Numbered from the stretch's first letter, positions 41,969 to 50,784 are shown. The stretch is DNA of 53,246 bases from an uncultured Bdellovibrionales bacterium (GCA_937927435.1 CALBDW010000107.1:1-53246), one strand, 5' to 3'. Notes: generated by a model from the sequence alone, not told the origin. Program-made: numbers and translations.

Positions 41969-42194
41969 GGCTTTTGGCTCTCTTTAGTTATCTCTGTTTT
42001 TAAAAATTTAAATCCAGTAGTGTTAGTAGGGGGTGTTAACAACCGGTTATGACCCCCAAGTTATAGTTTTTATTCAGGAAAAGGCGTGGAAAAAATCGGG
42101 TGAATAGGAGTGTTTTTTCCCTCGAAAAACGTTGATAAGTCCTTTCCCCAAATAGTTACACACAATTGCCCACAATCTTATAAACAGTTCACAT
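41969..42194. other. Candidate replication origin (dnaA-dnaN intergenic)
   Basis: 226 bases without a gene between dnaN and dnaA. Contains an A/T-only run near 41996-42013 (GTTTTTAAAAATTTAAATC) that could be an unwinding element. Three same-strand, 7-of-9 DnaA-box-like 9-mers start 10 and 12 bases apart: TTACACACA (42156), TTGCCCACA (42166) and TTATAAACA (42178). One on the other strand is CGTGGAAAA (42085-42093). An inverted repeat GGGGGT-N17-ACCCCC (42029-42057) surrounds AACCGGTT. The gene order (dnaA-dnaN-recF-gyrB-gyrA one way, rpmH-rnpA-yidC the other) also places the origin at or near here; the 189-base dnaA-rpmH gap is the second possibility. No perfect TTATCCACA box. Confidence 0.55.
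42029..42057. repeat. Inverted repeat inside the candidate origin
   Basis: GGGGGT (42029-42034) and ACCCCC (42052-42057) are perfect complements. The 17-base loop contains the 8-base palindrome AACCGGTT. It may be a protein site or a hairpin in the dnaN leader. Confidence 0.5.
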
Positions 42195-43595
42195 TCACAG
42201 CCCTGTGAGGTTGTGGATGCGACCTTGTAACTCATCGATATCCTTTTTTAAATCGGAATCTTTTTGCAGTTGAGCTTCCACTCGACGCAAGGCATTTATA
42301 ACCGTCGTGTGATCCTTTCCTCCAAAGTAGCGGCCGATTTCTACCAGCGACTTATCGAGGTTCTTCTTAATTAGGTACATGGCGACCTGGCGCGCGGTCA
42401 CAAGCGGCTTCGAACGGTTGGCGGATTTCAGGTCGGTTACTCGCACCCGATAGTGGTCTGCGACAAGTCTTTGAACATCTTCAACCGTGATTGAGGTTGT
42501 CTCGTCGTGGGTTGAAAGGACCCGCTTAACCAGCTCGAGATTGATCTCGAGACCTTGGAGCTCCGAAAACATCTTGATCTTATTAAGGTTGCCTTCCAGC
42601 TCACGGATCGAGCGCTTGGATATTCTTGCGATATAGTTGACCGCATCTTCTGGAATGCGAAGACCGCGACGTTCCGCTTTATAACGGAGGATAGCCACGC
42701 GGGTCTCCATATCCGGCATTTGGATATCCGCGATTAACCCCCACTCCAAACGGGTGCGGATCCGGTCTTCAAGACCTTTAATATCCTTCGGCATCCTGTC
42801 GCTGGCGACGACGACCTGGCGTCCTTTCTCGAAGAAGTCGTTAAGTGTGTGGAAAAACTCCTCTTGAACCGCCTCACCGCGGCCGAGGAAATAAATGTCA
42901 TCCATCAGCAAGATATCGCATTTCTCGCGGTATCGAGCCCGGAACTTTTCCATTTCCCCACGGCGAATGCTGGATATGCACTCGTTGAGGAAGCGTTCAG
43001 CGGATACATAGCAGATCCGCATGTGTGGATACTTTTCACGAATATGATTACCCACGGCGTTCAAAAGGTGGGTTTTCCCCATACCGGTCGGCCCGCAGAT
43101 AAAGAGAGGGTTGTATCCTTCGGTGCCTGGATTTTCTGCAATTCGGAAACAGGCAGCATGAGCAAATTCGTTGTAGCGTCCAACAACAAACGTGCTGAAC
43201 GTGTATTCGGGTGAAAGGATATCCCGCCGGCCGCTGTCACCAGTAATCGGCCTCGGCATATCGAGGCCTGCGCGCTGGTTGAGGGCCTCCTCTAGAGCCG
43301 AAGGACTTTCCGGTTCGATTCGGGCTTGCTGACCGGTTACAACGAGTTCCACTTGGAACGGTTGCGAATAAAGAGAAGAAATCTCCGAGCAGAGGCGATC
43401 GAATAAGTTCTCTGAAATCCAATACTTATGAAGTTCCGTCGGCACACCGAGATGAAAACGCCGACCCAGAGGAGAATCCTCGTAACCGAGGAGTTCAGTG
43501 GGTTCGAACCATGTTTGCAGAAGCTTATTCTCAGAGTTCTTTGCCTTTAGGTTGGACTTGATAGTGTTCCAGAAATCGGCTCCTGGGCGTTCCAT
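42195..43595 (-). CDS. dnaA: Chromosomal replication initiator protein DnaA
   Basis: 466 residues. Domain I about 1-80, a variable linker to about 125, the AAA+ domain III with Walker A ICGPTGMGKTHLLNAV (about 167-182) and Walker B ILLMDDIYFLGRGE, sensor region MPDMETRVAILRYKAE, and domain IV with the DnaA signature GRYFGGKDHTTVINALRRVE (about 420-440). Domain IV reads DnaA boxes; the AAA+ part builds the initiation filament. GAGGGG lies before the ATG. A good promoter candidate is at 43632-43660. The linker is shorter than in E. coli. Confidence 0.97.
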   Translation of the reverse strand: MERPGADFWNTIKSNLKAKNSENKLLQTWFEPTELLGYEDSPLGRRFHLGVPTELHKYWISENLFDRLCSEISSLYSQPFQVELVVTGQQARIEPESPSALEEALNQRAGLDMPRPITGDSGRRDILSPEYTFSTFVVGRYNEFAHAACFRIAENPGTEGYNPLFICGPTGMGKTHLLNAVGNHIREKYPHMRICYVSAERFLNECISSIRRGEMEKFRARYREKCDILLMDDIYFLGRGEAVQEEFFHTLNDFFEKGRQVVVASDRMPKDIKGLEDRIRTRLEWGLIADIQMPDMETRVAILRYKAERRGLRIPEDAVNYIARISKRSIRELEGNLNKIKMFSELQGLEINLELVKRVLSTHDETTSITVEDVQRLVADHYRVRVTDLKSANRSKPLVTARQVAMYLIKKNLDKSLVEIGRYFGGKDHTTVINALRRVEAQLQKDSDLKKDIDELQGRIHNLTGL

Positions 43596-43631
43596 AATCC
43601 CCTCAAGGCTGGTGGCTTTACAAAGCGTGGG

Positions 43632-43660
43632 TATTTAGCAAGCATGGCCTAAGTTTTCAA
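43632..43660 (-). promoter_or_regulatory. Candidate dnaA promoter
   Basis: On the minus strand TTGAAA (43655-43660) and TAAATA (43632-43637) are separated by 17 bases. The TG of an extended -10 element precedes the second hexamer (TGC TAAATA). It lies about 37 bases upstream of the dnaA start. Sequence-only prediction. Confidence 0.42.
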
Positions 43661-43784
43661 CAACTTGACGGATGCGGCAGAAATGTGCTCATATCCTCGC
43701 TCCTGGTTTCGTAAGACCATTGGTTTTTTTAACCTATAGAGAGACGTATTAACCTGTCGTATCTCGAATTGATTTGAGGTCCTC

Positions 43785-43934
43785 ATGAAACGCACCTATC
43801 AGCCCAGTCGCCGTCGCCGCAAGTCAACACACGGTTTCCGTGCTCGTATGGCTACCAAAGATGGACGCGAGGTATTGGCTCGCCGCCGCAATAAAGGACG
43901 CAAGCGTCTGACGGTTGAAGTGGGTGGCAAGTAA
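43785..43934 (+). CDS. rpmH: Large ribosomal subunit protein bL34
   Basis: 49 codons: MKRTYQPSRRRRKSTHGFRA and on to the RMATKDGREVLARRRNKGRKRL motif, the universal bL34 sequence, with a short extension TVEVGGK. Very basic, as required for rRNA binding. GAGG lies 8 bases before the ATG. It heads the rightward rpmH-rnpA-yidD-yidC string and lies divergent from dnaA, the classic origin neighbour. It is short enough to be missed by length-filtered gene calls. Its end overlaps the rnpA start. Confidence 0.97.
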   Translation: MKRTYQPSRRRRKSTHGFRARMATKDGREVLARRRNKGRKRLTVEVGGK

Positions 43935-44289
43935 GTCCCGTCTTCTTGTTCTTCGACGCCGAAGCGAATTTCTCGAATTAAAGAAAAACGGTCATCGCGT
44001 TCGTCCGTGCGAATGGCTGTTGATTAATTTTGCGGCGAACCCCGATGGACAAATGCGCTGTGGCTGGACATTACCCCGTGCCGTCGGAAAGGCCGTTATC
44101 CGAAATCGGCTTAGGCGTTGGAGCCGGATCTTTTTCCGAGAGCGACTGAAATCGCAACAGACGTTACCGGCGGACATCAATCTCGTGTTTCGCCGGGCGG
44201 AAGGCGACTTTTATAAGAAGCTCACTTATGAAAAGTTCTCGCAGGTTCTTGAGAAGGGGTGGCGGCAAATGGAAAGGAGGCTTCGTTGA
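43924..44289 (+). CDS. rnpA: Ribonuclease P protein component
   Basis: About 121 residues from a GTG inside the last codons of rpmH; a TTG at 43915 three codons earlier is possible. The RNR motif is GKAVIRNRLRRWSRIFFRE, which contacts the RNA subunit. The N-terminal SRLLVLRRRSEFLELKKNG fits the family start, and the strand ADINLVFRRA matches the last conserved one. It helps RNase P remove 5' leaders from tRNA precursors. The 11- to 20-base overlap with rpmH and the weak ribosome-binding site suggest translational coupling. yidD starts 2 bases after its stop. Confidence 0.93.
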   Translation: MASKSRLLVLRRRSEFLELKKNGHRVRPCEWLLINFAANPDGQMRCGWTLPRAVGKAVIRNRLRRWSRIFFRERLKSQQTLPADINLVFRRAEGDFYKKLTYEKFSQVLEKGWRQMERRLR

Positions 44290-44290
44290 G

Positions 44291-44527
44291 ATGATTCGAA
44301 GCGTCCTGCTGTTCGCCGTCAATTTGTATCGTGCCGTCGGCGCGGTCCACTTCGGGGGAGCCTGTCGTTTTGAGCCTTCTTGCTCCGTTTACGCGGTGGA
44401 AGCGCTTCATACTCATTCACCGTTGGTTGCACTCCGATTGATCGTTACCCGTTTATTGAAATGCCGTCCGGGCGGCCCGTGGGGCTACGATCCTGTTCCC
44501 AACGCGGCGAAGCCGACCGGAAATTAA
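44291..44527 (+). CDS. yidD: Membrane protein insertion efficiency factor YidD
   Basis: 78 residues from the ATG at 44291; AGGAGG lies about 10 bases upstream within rnpA's end. Diagnostic: LYRAVGAVHFGGACRFEPSCSVYAVEAL, then LLKCRPGGPWGYDPVP at the end. Upstream in-frame codons belong to rnpA in another frame and are not needed. YidD is a small membrane-associated protein thought to assist YidC; it lies between rnpA and yidC as in most bacteria. Confidence 0.93.
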   Translation: MIRSVLLFAVNLYRAVGAVHFGGACRFEPSCSVYAVEALHTHSPLVALRLIVTRLLKCRPGGPWGYDPVPNAAKPTGN

Positions 44528-44539
44528 GAGGAGAGAGAC

Positions 44540-46156
44540 GTGGATATAAACGAGAACAAGCCGAACTTTCTTGATCGGGGAACCATATTGGCGCTTGTGC
44601 TGATACTGGTGTTTTGGTTCGGCTGGTCAAAGTTCATGGCCTGGAAATATCCGGTAACGGCTCAGGCTCCCGTCGAAGAGCAAGCACAAGAATTAAATAC
44701 TGAGCAAAGTGCGGAAGATGTTTCGACCACGAATAGCGAGTCACCTTCCACGGTCGTTAGCGACGAAGAAAAAGTTTTCGTTCACGAGGATGAAAACTTC
44801 TCCTTTAAGATTTCCTCACGGGGAATGGGTCTTCGCGAAATTGTTTTGCATAAATACAGGACTCGCGAAGACGAGCCGATCGTCCTCGGTAATGTCACAG
44901 CCGACTTGCCTTTCAGCACGTATCTTCCCGGTTCGGATGTTCCTTTGAATTTTGCCATCGAGAAGTCAGCGCCCGATACATACATTGGTAAAGCCGTAGC
45001 TAACGGCATCCAATTCGAAAAAATTTTGAAAGTGGATGGATCGAATTACGCCGTTCACGTTTCGATCCGCGCGACGGGAGACATGGTGAAGTTTAAAGGT
45101 CTATCCACCACATTAAGTGATCCCATTGAGCCGGCTGCCGGCGGTGGATTTTTCGGAGAGTTTCGCCATGGTCAAGACTGGTTTTTGAGGCATGGGGGCG
45201 ATAAATCACGGCACCTGATCAAAGAAGACGGGTTGAAACTTTCTGAAACAAATGTCGAAATCGCGGCGCTGAGCTCCCACTACTTTACGGTCTCGGTCGT
45301 TGATAAGTCCGACTTGAAGCCGCAGTTCGACGCCTTGGTTTCTACGAATGATAAGTTCGCGGTCGGCCGGCTGACGTATCTGCCGCTGACTAAGCCGGAA
45401 GTATTCGAGGTGAAGTTTGTCGGTTATGCGGGTCCGAAGGAGTACGATGTCCTGTCTCGTATCGACGAGTATTTGCCCGATGTTATTGACCTTGGAATGT
45501 TCGGGTTTTTAGGTAAACCCATCCTTCAACTATTGAAATACCTGCATTCCCTGGTTGGAAACTGGGGATGGGCGATCGTTTTGCTCACGATCATCGTCCG
45601 GCTGATCGTTTTGCCTTTCAACCTCTACTCCTACAAGTCGATGAAGGCGATGCAGAAGATTCAGCCGGAGATGAACCGCATTCGCGAAAAGTACAAAGAC
45701 AAGCCGGCTGAAATGCGGATGCAGATGAACCAAGAAATCATGCAGCTGATGAAGGACAATAACGCCAATCCGCTTGGCGGTTGTTTGCCGATGTTGTTGC
45801 AGTTGCCGCCGTTTTTCGCCCTTTATCAGGTTTTAGGCCAAAGTATCGAGCTCTATCGGGCGCCGTTTATTTTCTGGATCCATGATTTGAGCGCGAAAGA
45901 TCCGTACTTCGTGCTGCCGCTCCTCATGGGGATCACGATGTTTATCCAACAGAAGATCACTCCGACGACGATGGATCCGCAGCAGGCCAAAATCATGATG
46001 TGGATGCCCGTGATTTTTGCGTTCTTTATGTTGTCGCTGCCGAGCGGTCTGACTCTATACATTTTCGTGAGCACCTTGTTCGGCATCGGACAGCAGTATT
46101 TGTTTATGAGAGACAAGTCTACGATCGAAGGTCGCGTGAAAGAGGTAAAAGCCTAG
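44540..46156 (+). CDS. yidC: Membrane protein insertase YidC
   Basis: 538 residues from a GTG with AGAGGAGAG upstream. N-terminal membrane segment (about 13-30), a large periplasmic beta domain (about 80-325) typical of Gram-negative YidC, then the insertase core with five membrane segments (starting about 340). NWGWAIVLLTIIVRLIVLPFNL and the C2 loop with EMNRIREKYKDKP, the NPLGGCLPMLLQLPPFFALYQ segment and the final helix LPSGLTLYIFVSTLFGIGQQ are canonical. The conserved Arg in the groove is in the VRLIVLPF element. It inserts and folds inner-membrane proteins, e.g. F0 subunits. Confidence 0.96.
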   Translation: MDINENKPNFLDRGTILALVLILVFWFGWSKFMAWKYPVTAQAPVEEQAQELNTEQSAEDVSTTNSESPSTVVSDEEKVFVHEDENFSFKISSRGMGLREIVLHKYRTREDEPIVLGNVTADLPFSTYLPGSDVPLNFAIEKSAPDTYIGKAVANGIQFEKILKVDGSNYAVHVSIRATGDMVKFKGLSTTLSDPIEPAAGGGFFGEFRHGQDWFLRHGGDKSRHLIKEDGLKLSETNVEIAALSSHYFTVSVVDKSDLKPQFDALVSTNDKFAVGRLTYLPLTKPEVFEVKFVGYAGPKEYDVLSRIDEYLPDVIDLGMFGFLGKPILQLLKYLHSLVGNWGWAIVLLTIIVRLIVLPFNLYSYKSMKAMQKIQPEMNRIREKYKDKPAEMRMQMNQEIMQLMKDNNANPLGGCLPMLLQLPPFFALYQVLGQSIELYRAPFIFWIHDLSAKDPYFVLPLLMGITMFIQQKITPTTMDPQQAKIMMWMPVIFAFFMLSLPSGLTLYIFVSTLFGIGQQYLFMRDKSTIEGRVKEVKA

Positions 46157-46168
46157 GAGGATTCTAAG

Positions 46169-46768
46169 ATGACTGGTTTTTTCAGTAAGCTTTTCGGTGG
46201 TGGCAAGAAGAAGGACACAAATTCCGTTTTGAAAGCCGGTTCTCCCCTCGAACTCGTGCGAAACATCATGAATGGTCTCATTGAACGGAGCCACCTGGAC
46301 TTAACTTTCGACATTAAGTCGGAAACGAATGGCGAAGTCGAAGAAATCTTCGTTGAGCTTTCCGGTAACGACGAAGCCATGTTGACAGAAAAAGAAGGCG
46401 CCCTTCTTGATGCATTCCAGCTTTTCATCAAGCGGGCCATTCAGCATCAAATGCCGGATGCGAAAGTGAACGTGAACTTCGACAGCAATAACTTCCGCGA
46501 AGAGTCGAGCCGTTCACTTGTTGAACTGGCGGATCGTTTGAAAGAAAAAGCGCTTGAGCAAGGCCGTTCGGTGTACTTGCGCGCTTTGCCGCCGAAAGAC
46601 CGCAAGATCGTTCATCAGCACCTTGCCAACGATGAGCGTGTCCGCAGCCGCTCAGTGGGTGACGGCCTTTATAAGAAGATCAAAATTTATCCCGTTAAGA
46701 ACGCTAAGAATGAAAACCTAGAAGAACCGGCGGACGAAACCGGTGTCGAAGTTTCCGAAACCGTGTAA
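46169..46768 (+). CDS. jag: Jag/KhpB-like RNA-binding protein with R3H domain
   Basis: 199 residues, start 12 bases after yidC. It has a KH-like domain (about 60-105, VELSGNDEAMLTEKEGALLDAF) and an R3H domain (about 125-180: SVYLRALPPKDRKIVHQHLAND, then SRSVGDGLYKKIKI). The N-terminal Jag_N region is poorly matched. In the KH domain the family's GxxG loop is EKEG: the first Gly is lost and the loop is acidic. The R3H domain keeps Arg and His spaced as expected. Jag (KhpB) proteins bind RNA and influence envelope and division genes; position between yidC and mnmE is the usual one. Confidence 0.88.
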   Translation: MTGFFSKLFGGGKKKDTNSVLKAGSPLELVRNIMNGLIERSHLDLTFDIKSETNGEVEEIFVELSGNDEAMLTEKEGALLDAFQLFIKRAIQHQMPDAKVNVNFDSNNFREESSRSLVELADRLKEKALEQGRSVYLRALPPKDRKIVHQHLANDERVRSRSVGDGLYKKIKIYPVKNAKNENLEEPADETGVEVSETV

Positions 46769-46776
46769 GTGGGCTT

Positions 46777-48180
46777 ATGCTCTTTCGGGCCGGCGATGAA
46801 GATACTATTTGTGCACTCTCAACGCCGCCCGGAACGGGCGGCATAGCGGTGATTCGCGTCAGCGGAAGTCGGGCGCTAATCTATGTGCGCGAGCTTTGCC
46901 GGTTCCTTCCCGAACAGCCGGAGTCGCATCGTATTTATTACGGCATTATAAAAACGCGCACCGGCGCTGAACCCATCGACGAAGTCCTCGTTTCGTATTT
47001 CGCTCACGGACGGTCGTTCACCGGCGAAGAAACGATCGAAATCAGTTGCCACGGCGGCGAAGCTGTCGTGGCGGAGATTCTGAAGGAACTCGTTGCGGTC
47101 GGTTGCCGGACGGCCGATCGAGGCGAGTTCACCTATCGAGCTTTCATGAATGGGCGCCTGGATCTCGTGCAGGCCGAATCAATTCTGGCGCTTATCGAGA
47201 GCAAGTCGAAACAGGCTTCGCGGGTCGCGTTCCGCCAGCTGCAGGGTCAACTTTCCGCAGAGTTTAGCAAAATCGAAGATGGTTTGGTCTGGATGCTCGC
47301 GCAGCTGGAAGCGAGTATCGATTTTTCCACGGAAGATATCGAAGTTGTCGGCCAGAAAGAGCTTATGTCTCGAGCTGAGGATCTTTTGGCCGCGGTCGGC
47401 AAGCTGATTTCGAGTTACGAAAAAGGCCGACTACTTAAAGACGGCGTCGAGATCGCTTTGATTGGACGGCCGAATGTGGGGAAATCGAGTCTACTCAATC
47501 TTTTCCTTGGCGAAGATCGGGCGATCGTCACGGCACATGCCGGTACGACGCGCGATACGATCGAAGGGCGAATGATGCTAGAGGGTTTTCCGGTGACATT
47601 CGTCGATACGGCAGGTTTCCGGGAGACGGATAACGAGATTGAGAAGCTGGGTATCCAGCGTTCGGTTTCAGCGAAGGAAAGGGCCGACTTCGTTTTCCAC
47701 GTGTTCGATATCGGCGCGGCGGAAGATGAACTGCTGAGAGATCTATCCGAGCTCCCGTCGCCTTTGAGCGAAAGAGACTATATTGTCGTGAACAAGATCG
47801 ATCTCGACGCGGACGGAGGCCGGAAAACGTCTTTTGCTGCGCTTCTGGAAAGGTTCAGCATTTGGCAGGACCGTGTTTTTTGGATTTCGGCGAAAAGCCA
47901 ACAAGGTCTGGATGCGGTTCTTGAGTTTTTGCGGGCCTTGAGACGCAGTTTTGAATCGGAATCCTCGAATGTTGTCACGCAAGCTCGACATCTGGAACTT
48001 CTCCGTAAGATACAGTCGAGTCTGAAGACAGCTAAAGATCTCATCATTGATTCTTCCAGCCCAGAATTCGTCGCCTTTGAGCTGCAAGAGGCTGTCCGTG
48101 CGATTCACGAGCTCCTTGGCAAAGAGTTCGATGAGCAAGTCATCGATCGGATATTCAAGGAATTCTGTCTGGGGAAATAA
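46777..48180 (+). CDS. mnmE: tRNA modification GTPase MnmE
   Basis: 467 residues. N-terminal tetrahydrofolate-binding domain with DTICALSTPPGTGGIAVIRVSG; the inserted G domain has G1 GRPNVGKSS (230-238), G2 TTRDTI, G3 DTAGFR (277-282) and G4 NKID. The last residues CLGK match the C-terminal Cys motif (CIGK) needed for catalysis. With MnmG it adds carboxymethylaminomethyl groups to U34 of tRNAs. mnmG starts 4 bases later. The start codon ATG has AAGTGGG upstream and is acceptable. Confidence 0.96.
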   Translation: MLFRAGDEDTICALSTPPGTGGIAVIRVSGSRALIYVRELCRFLPEQPESHRIYYGIIKTRTGAEPIDEVLVSYFAHGRSFTGEETIEISCHGGEAVVAEILKELVAVGCRTADRGEFTYRAFMNGRLDLVQAESILALIESKSKQASRVAFRQLQGQLSAEFSKIEDGLVWMLAQLEASIDFSTEDIEVVGQKELMSRAEDLLAAVGKLISSYEKGRLLKDGVEIALIGRPNVGKSSLLNLFLGEDRAIVTAHAGTTRDTIEGRMMLEGFPVTFVDTAGFRETDNEIEKLGIQRSVSAKERADFVFHVFDIGAAEDELLRDLSELPSPLSERDYIVVNKIDLDADGGRKTSFAALLERFSIWQDRVFWISAKSQQGLDAVLEFLRALRRSFESESSNVVTQARHLELLRKIQSSLKTAKDLIIDSSSPEFVAFELQEAVRAIHELLGKEFDEQVIDRIFKEFCLGK

Positions 48181-48184
48181 ACGG

Positions 48185-50101
48185 ATGGGTAACGAAACTT
48201 GGACTCAGAAATTCGGTCATGATTTCGATGTGATTGTGGTCGGCGCTGGACATGCGGGGATCGAAGCTTGTCTTGCGACCGCGAAGCTCGGCCTGAAAAC
48301 GTTGGTTGTGACCACGGATTTACACCGCATCGGATTCATGAGTTGCAATCCGTCGATCGGTGGGCTGGCCAAAGGTCATATGGTTCGCGAGATCGACATC
48401 ATGGGCGGGCAAATGGGCCGAACGGCGGATGAGACCTGTATCCAGTTCAAACGCCTGAACTCGAAAAAAGGACCCGCGGTGCGTGGGTCTCGCGCTCAGT
48501 GTGACAAGGATCTTTATGCGCAGTTCATGGGGCAGACACTGAGGTCTCAACCAGGGCTGACGCTTTTGCAGGGTGAAGTTAAGTCTCTTCGAATTGAAGG
48601 AAGGCGTTGCGAGGGAGTGGTCTTAAGCGACGGTTCCGTCATTAAGTCGAAGGCGGTGATCATCACGACCGGCACATTTATGAGAGGCGTGATGCACATC
48701 GGTTTGGAGCGCCAAGAAGGGGGACGGGTCGGCGAAAGAGCGACCGTTGGAATTTCCGATCAGCTGGCGGCATTGGGCTTTGAGGTCCGGCGGTTGAAAA
48801 CAGGAACGCCGCCAAGACTGCATAGGGACAGTATTGATTGGTCGAAGACCGTCGAACAACCGGGAGATGACGTTTTCTACCCTTTCAGTTTGCGCAGTGA
48901 GAGAAGACTGAAGCTCCCGCAGGTTTCGTGTTTCTTAACTTATACGAACGAGCAAACCCACGAGATTATTCGCCGTAATCTTGATAAGTCTCCGATGTTC
49001 TGCGGCCAGATCCAAGGTCGGGGTCCGCGCTATTGCCCAAGCATCGAAGACAAAATCACGCGTTTCGCGGAAAAAACCAGCCATCAAACTTTTCTTGAGC
49101 CGGAGGGACTCAACACCGAGTCCATTTATTTGCAAGGAATTTCAACGAGTTTGCCGGCGGACGTGCAGCTCGAGTTCTTGAAGACCATACCCGGCTTGGA
49201 GAACGTCCGTATGCTGAGGCCCGGGTATGCAGTCGAATACGATTTTATAGAGCCGACCCAGATTCAACATACCTTGGAAACACGGGCGATTTCAGGTTTG
49301 TACCTTGCAGGACAAATTAATGGGACCAGTGGTTACGAAGAGGCGGCTGCGCAAGGGTTTATCGCGGGTGTAAACGCGGGATTGAAATTGCTCGAACGAG
49401 ATCCCCTTATACTCGGGCGTGATCAGGCGTACATCGGCGTTTTGATCGATGATCTTGTGACCAAGGGAACCCGCGAGCCTTATCGGATGTTTACGTCGCG
49501 AGCCGAGCACCGTCTCGTTTTAAGAGAAGACAATACTCTCGATCGTTTAGGCGATATCGGTGCGAAGCTTGGTTTATTAAAACCCGAGGAAGTGGAGTTC
49601 GCCGCGGAGATTCGAAATAGGCGGCGCCGTTTACTTGAAAATTTGCGCTCGAAAGTGCTGGTGCCAAATGAAGAAACGCAGGCGAAACTGCGCGAACTCG
49701 GGACGTCTGTTTTGTTAAAACCGACTACTGCTGAAGAGTTACTGCGGCGTACGGAGATCAATTGTTCCTCTTTGGAACGGCTCGGGATCGATGTGGATCT
49801 GCATCCCGATGTCGCGGAGCCGGTTGAAATCGAGGTAAAGTATTCGGGTTATATCCAAAGGCAACTTGAATTCATCGAGCAGACGCAACGACTCGAGAAA
49901 ATGCGTCTTCCTGCCGATATTGATTATGCGCAGATTCGCGGGTTGTCTCGTGAGGAGGTCGAAAAGCTTTCGGCCGTTCGTCCGATTAGTTTGGGGCAAG
50001 CCCAGCGAATCAGTGGAGTTAATCCGTCTGCGATCCAAGCGATACTTGTGTATCTAAAAGGTCGTAGGCGCTTAGAGGAGCTGCCCGTTGAAGAAGGATG
50101 A
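48185..50101 (+). CDS. mnmG: tRNA uridine-5-carboxymethylaminomethyl modification enzyme MnmG
   Basis: 638 residues from the ATG at 48185 right after mnmE. FAD-binding GAGHAGIEA (20-28); GGLAKGHMVREIDIMGG; the PAVRGSRAQCDKDLY element; GTSGYEEAAAQGFIAGVNA; TSRAEHRLVLREDN near the C-terminal. All are family signatures. The C-terminal helical part has YSGYIQRQLEFIEQTQRLE. It forms the alpha2beta2 complex with MnmE. An upstream frame of 46 codons exists but overlaps mnmE without a ribosome-binding site. The last bases overlap the rsmG start. Confidence 0.96.
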   Translation: MGNETWTQKFGHDFDVIVVGAGHAGIEACLATAKLGLKTLVVTTDLHRIGFMSCNPSIGGLAKGHMVREIDIMGGQMGRTADETCIQFKRLNSKKGPAVRGSRAQCDKDLYAQFMGQTLRSQPGLTLLQGEVKSLRIEGRRCEGVVLSDGSVIKSKAVIITTGTFMRGVMHIGLERQEGGRVGERATVGISDQLAALGFEVRRLKTGTPPRLHRDSIDWSKTVEQPGDDVFYPFSLRSERRLKLPQVSCFLTYTNEQTHEIIRRNLDKSPMFCGQIQGRGPRYCPSIEDKITRFAEKTSHQTFLEPEGLNTESIYLQGISTSLPADVQLEFLKTIPGLENVRMLRPGYAVEYDFIEPTQIQHTLETRAISGLYLAGQINGTSGYEEAAAQGFIAGVNAGLKLLERDPLILGRDQAYIGVLIDDLVTKGTREPYRMFTSRAEHRLVLREDNTLDRLGDIGAKLGLLKPEEVEFAAEIRNRRRRLLENLRSKVLVPNEETQAKLRELGTSVLLKPTTAEELLRRTEINCSSLERLGIDVDLHPDVAEPVEIEVKYSGYIQRQLEFIEQTQRLEKMRLPADIDYAQIRGLSREEVEKLSAVRPISLGQAQRISGVNPSAIQAILVYLKGRRRLEELPVEEG

Positions 50102-50783
50102 GTTGAATCAGAAAATTGCTGGCGCTGATGGGTTTAATACCGCAGCTTCTGCCGACAAGCTGTCGAAGTGGTTTCCCGAGCTAAGCGCAGAGCAAGTCGA
50201 ACATCTTGTCGTCTATCTGGGTGAGCTGAACAAGTTCAATAAGGCTCTGAACTTGGTTTCGCCCCAGACATTGAAAAATGCGGAAGCGGTTCATGTGGCG
50301 GATTCCGTTTATGCATCGCGACATATTCGACCACTATTAGATGCGTCGTTACCGCTTTACGATTTCGGAAGTGGGAATGGTTGCCCTGGTATCATCATCG
50401 CAGCATTGTTCCCAGAATTGAAGGTTGTTTTGATCGATCGAGATGAGAGAAAGCTCGAATTTTGTAAGCACGTCATAAATGCGTTGGGCTTATCTAATAT
50501 TGAAACTGCACTGACGACTGTCGAGTCATTGCCGCTGGGCTCAATTCGGCAGGCGGTTGCGCGGGGATTTGCGCCGCTATCGAAGGCACTTATCAAGTAC
50601 CGGAATCAGTTTCCTGCAGGCGGCAAGTTCTTTCATATGAAAGGTGACGGATGGGCCAATGAGGTGGCCGGGTTGCCGTCTCAGGTCTTCACCCATTGGG
50701 CTCCCAGTTTGGTGGGAAAATACAAGATCCCCGAGAGCTCAGTTGAGATGTTCGTTGTTCTAACTGAAAAGACCACGAACTAA
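50088..50783 (+). CDS. rsmG: 16S rRNA m7G527 methyltransferase
   Basis: 231 residues from a TTG inside the end of mnmG; GAGGAG lies 7 bases upstream. SAM-binding YDFGSGNGCPGI (91-102), corresponding to the LDVGSGAGFPGI of the family; then IDRDERKLEFCKHV and VARGFAPL. The N-terminal helix ELNKFNKALNLVS is characteristic. It methylates G527 of 16S rRNA; loss gives low-level streptomycin resistance in several bacteria. A later TTG at 50103 is a possible alternative start. A parS site starts 2 bases after the stop. Confidence 0.94.
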   Translation: MKKDELNQKIAGADGFNTAASADKLSKWFPELSAEQVEHLVVYLGELNKFNKALNLVSPQTLKNAEAVHVADSVYASRHIRPLLDASLPLYDFGSGNGCPGIIIAALFPELKVVLIDRDERKLEFCKHVINALGLSNIETALTTVESLPLGSIRQAVARGFAPLSKALIKYRNQFPAGGKFFHMKGDGWANEVAGLPSQVFTHWAPSLVGKYKIPESSVEMFVVLTEKTTN

Positions 50784-50784
50784 G

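Noticed and set aside
43665..43697. A rpmH promoter with TTGACG at 43665
   Set aside because: No -10-like hexamer at 16-18 bases; the nearest T/A-rich hexamer is 19-21 bases away.
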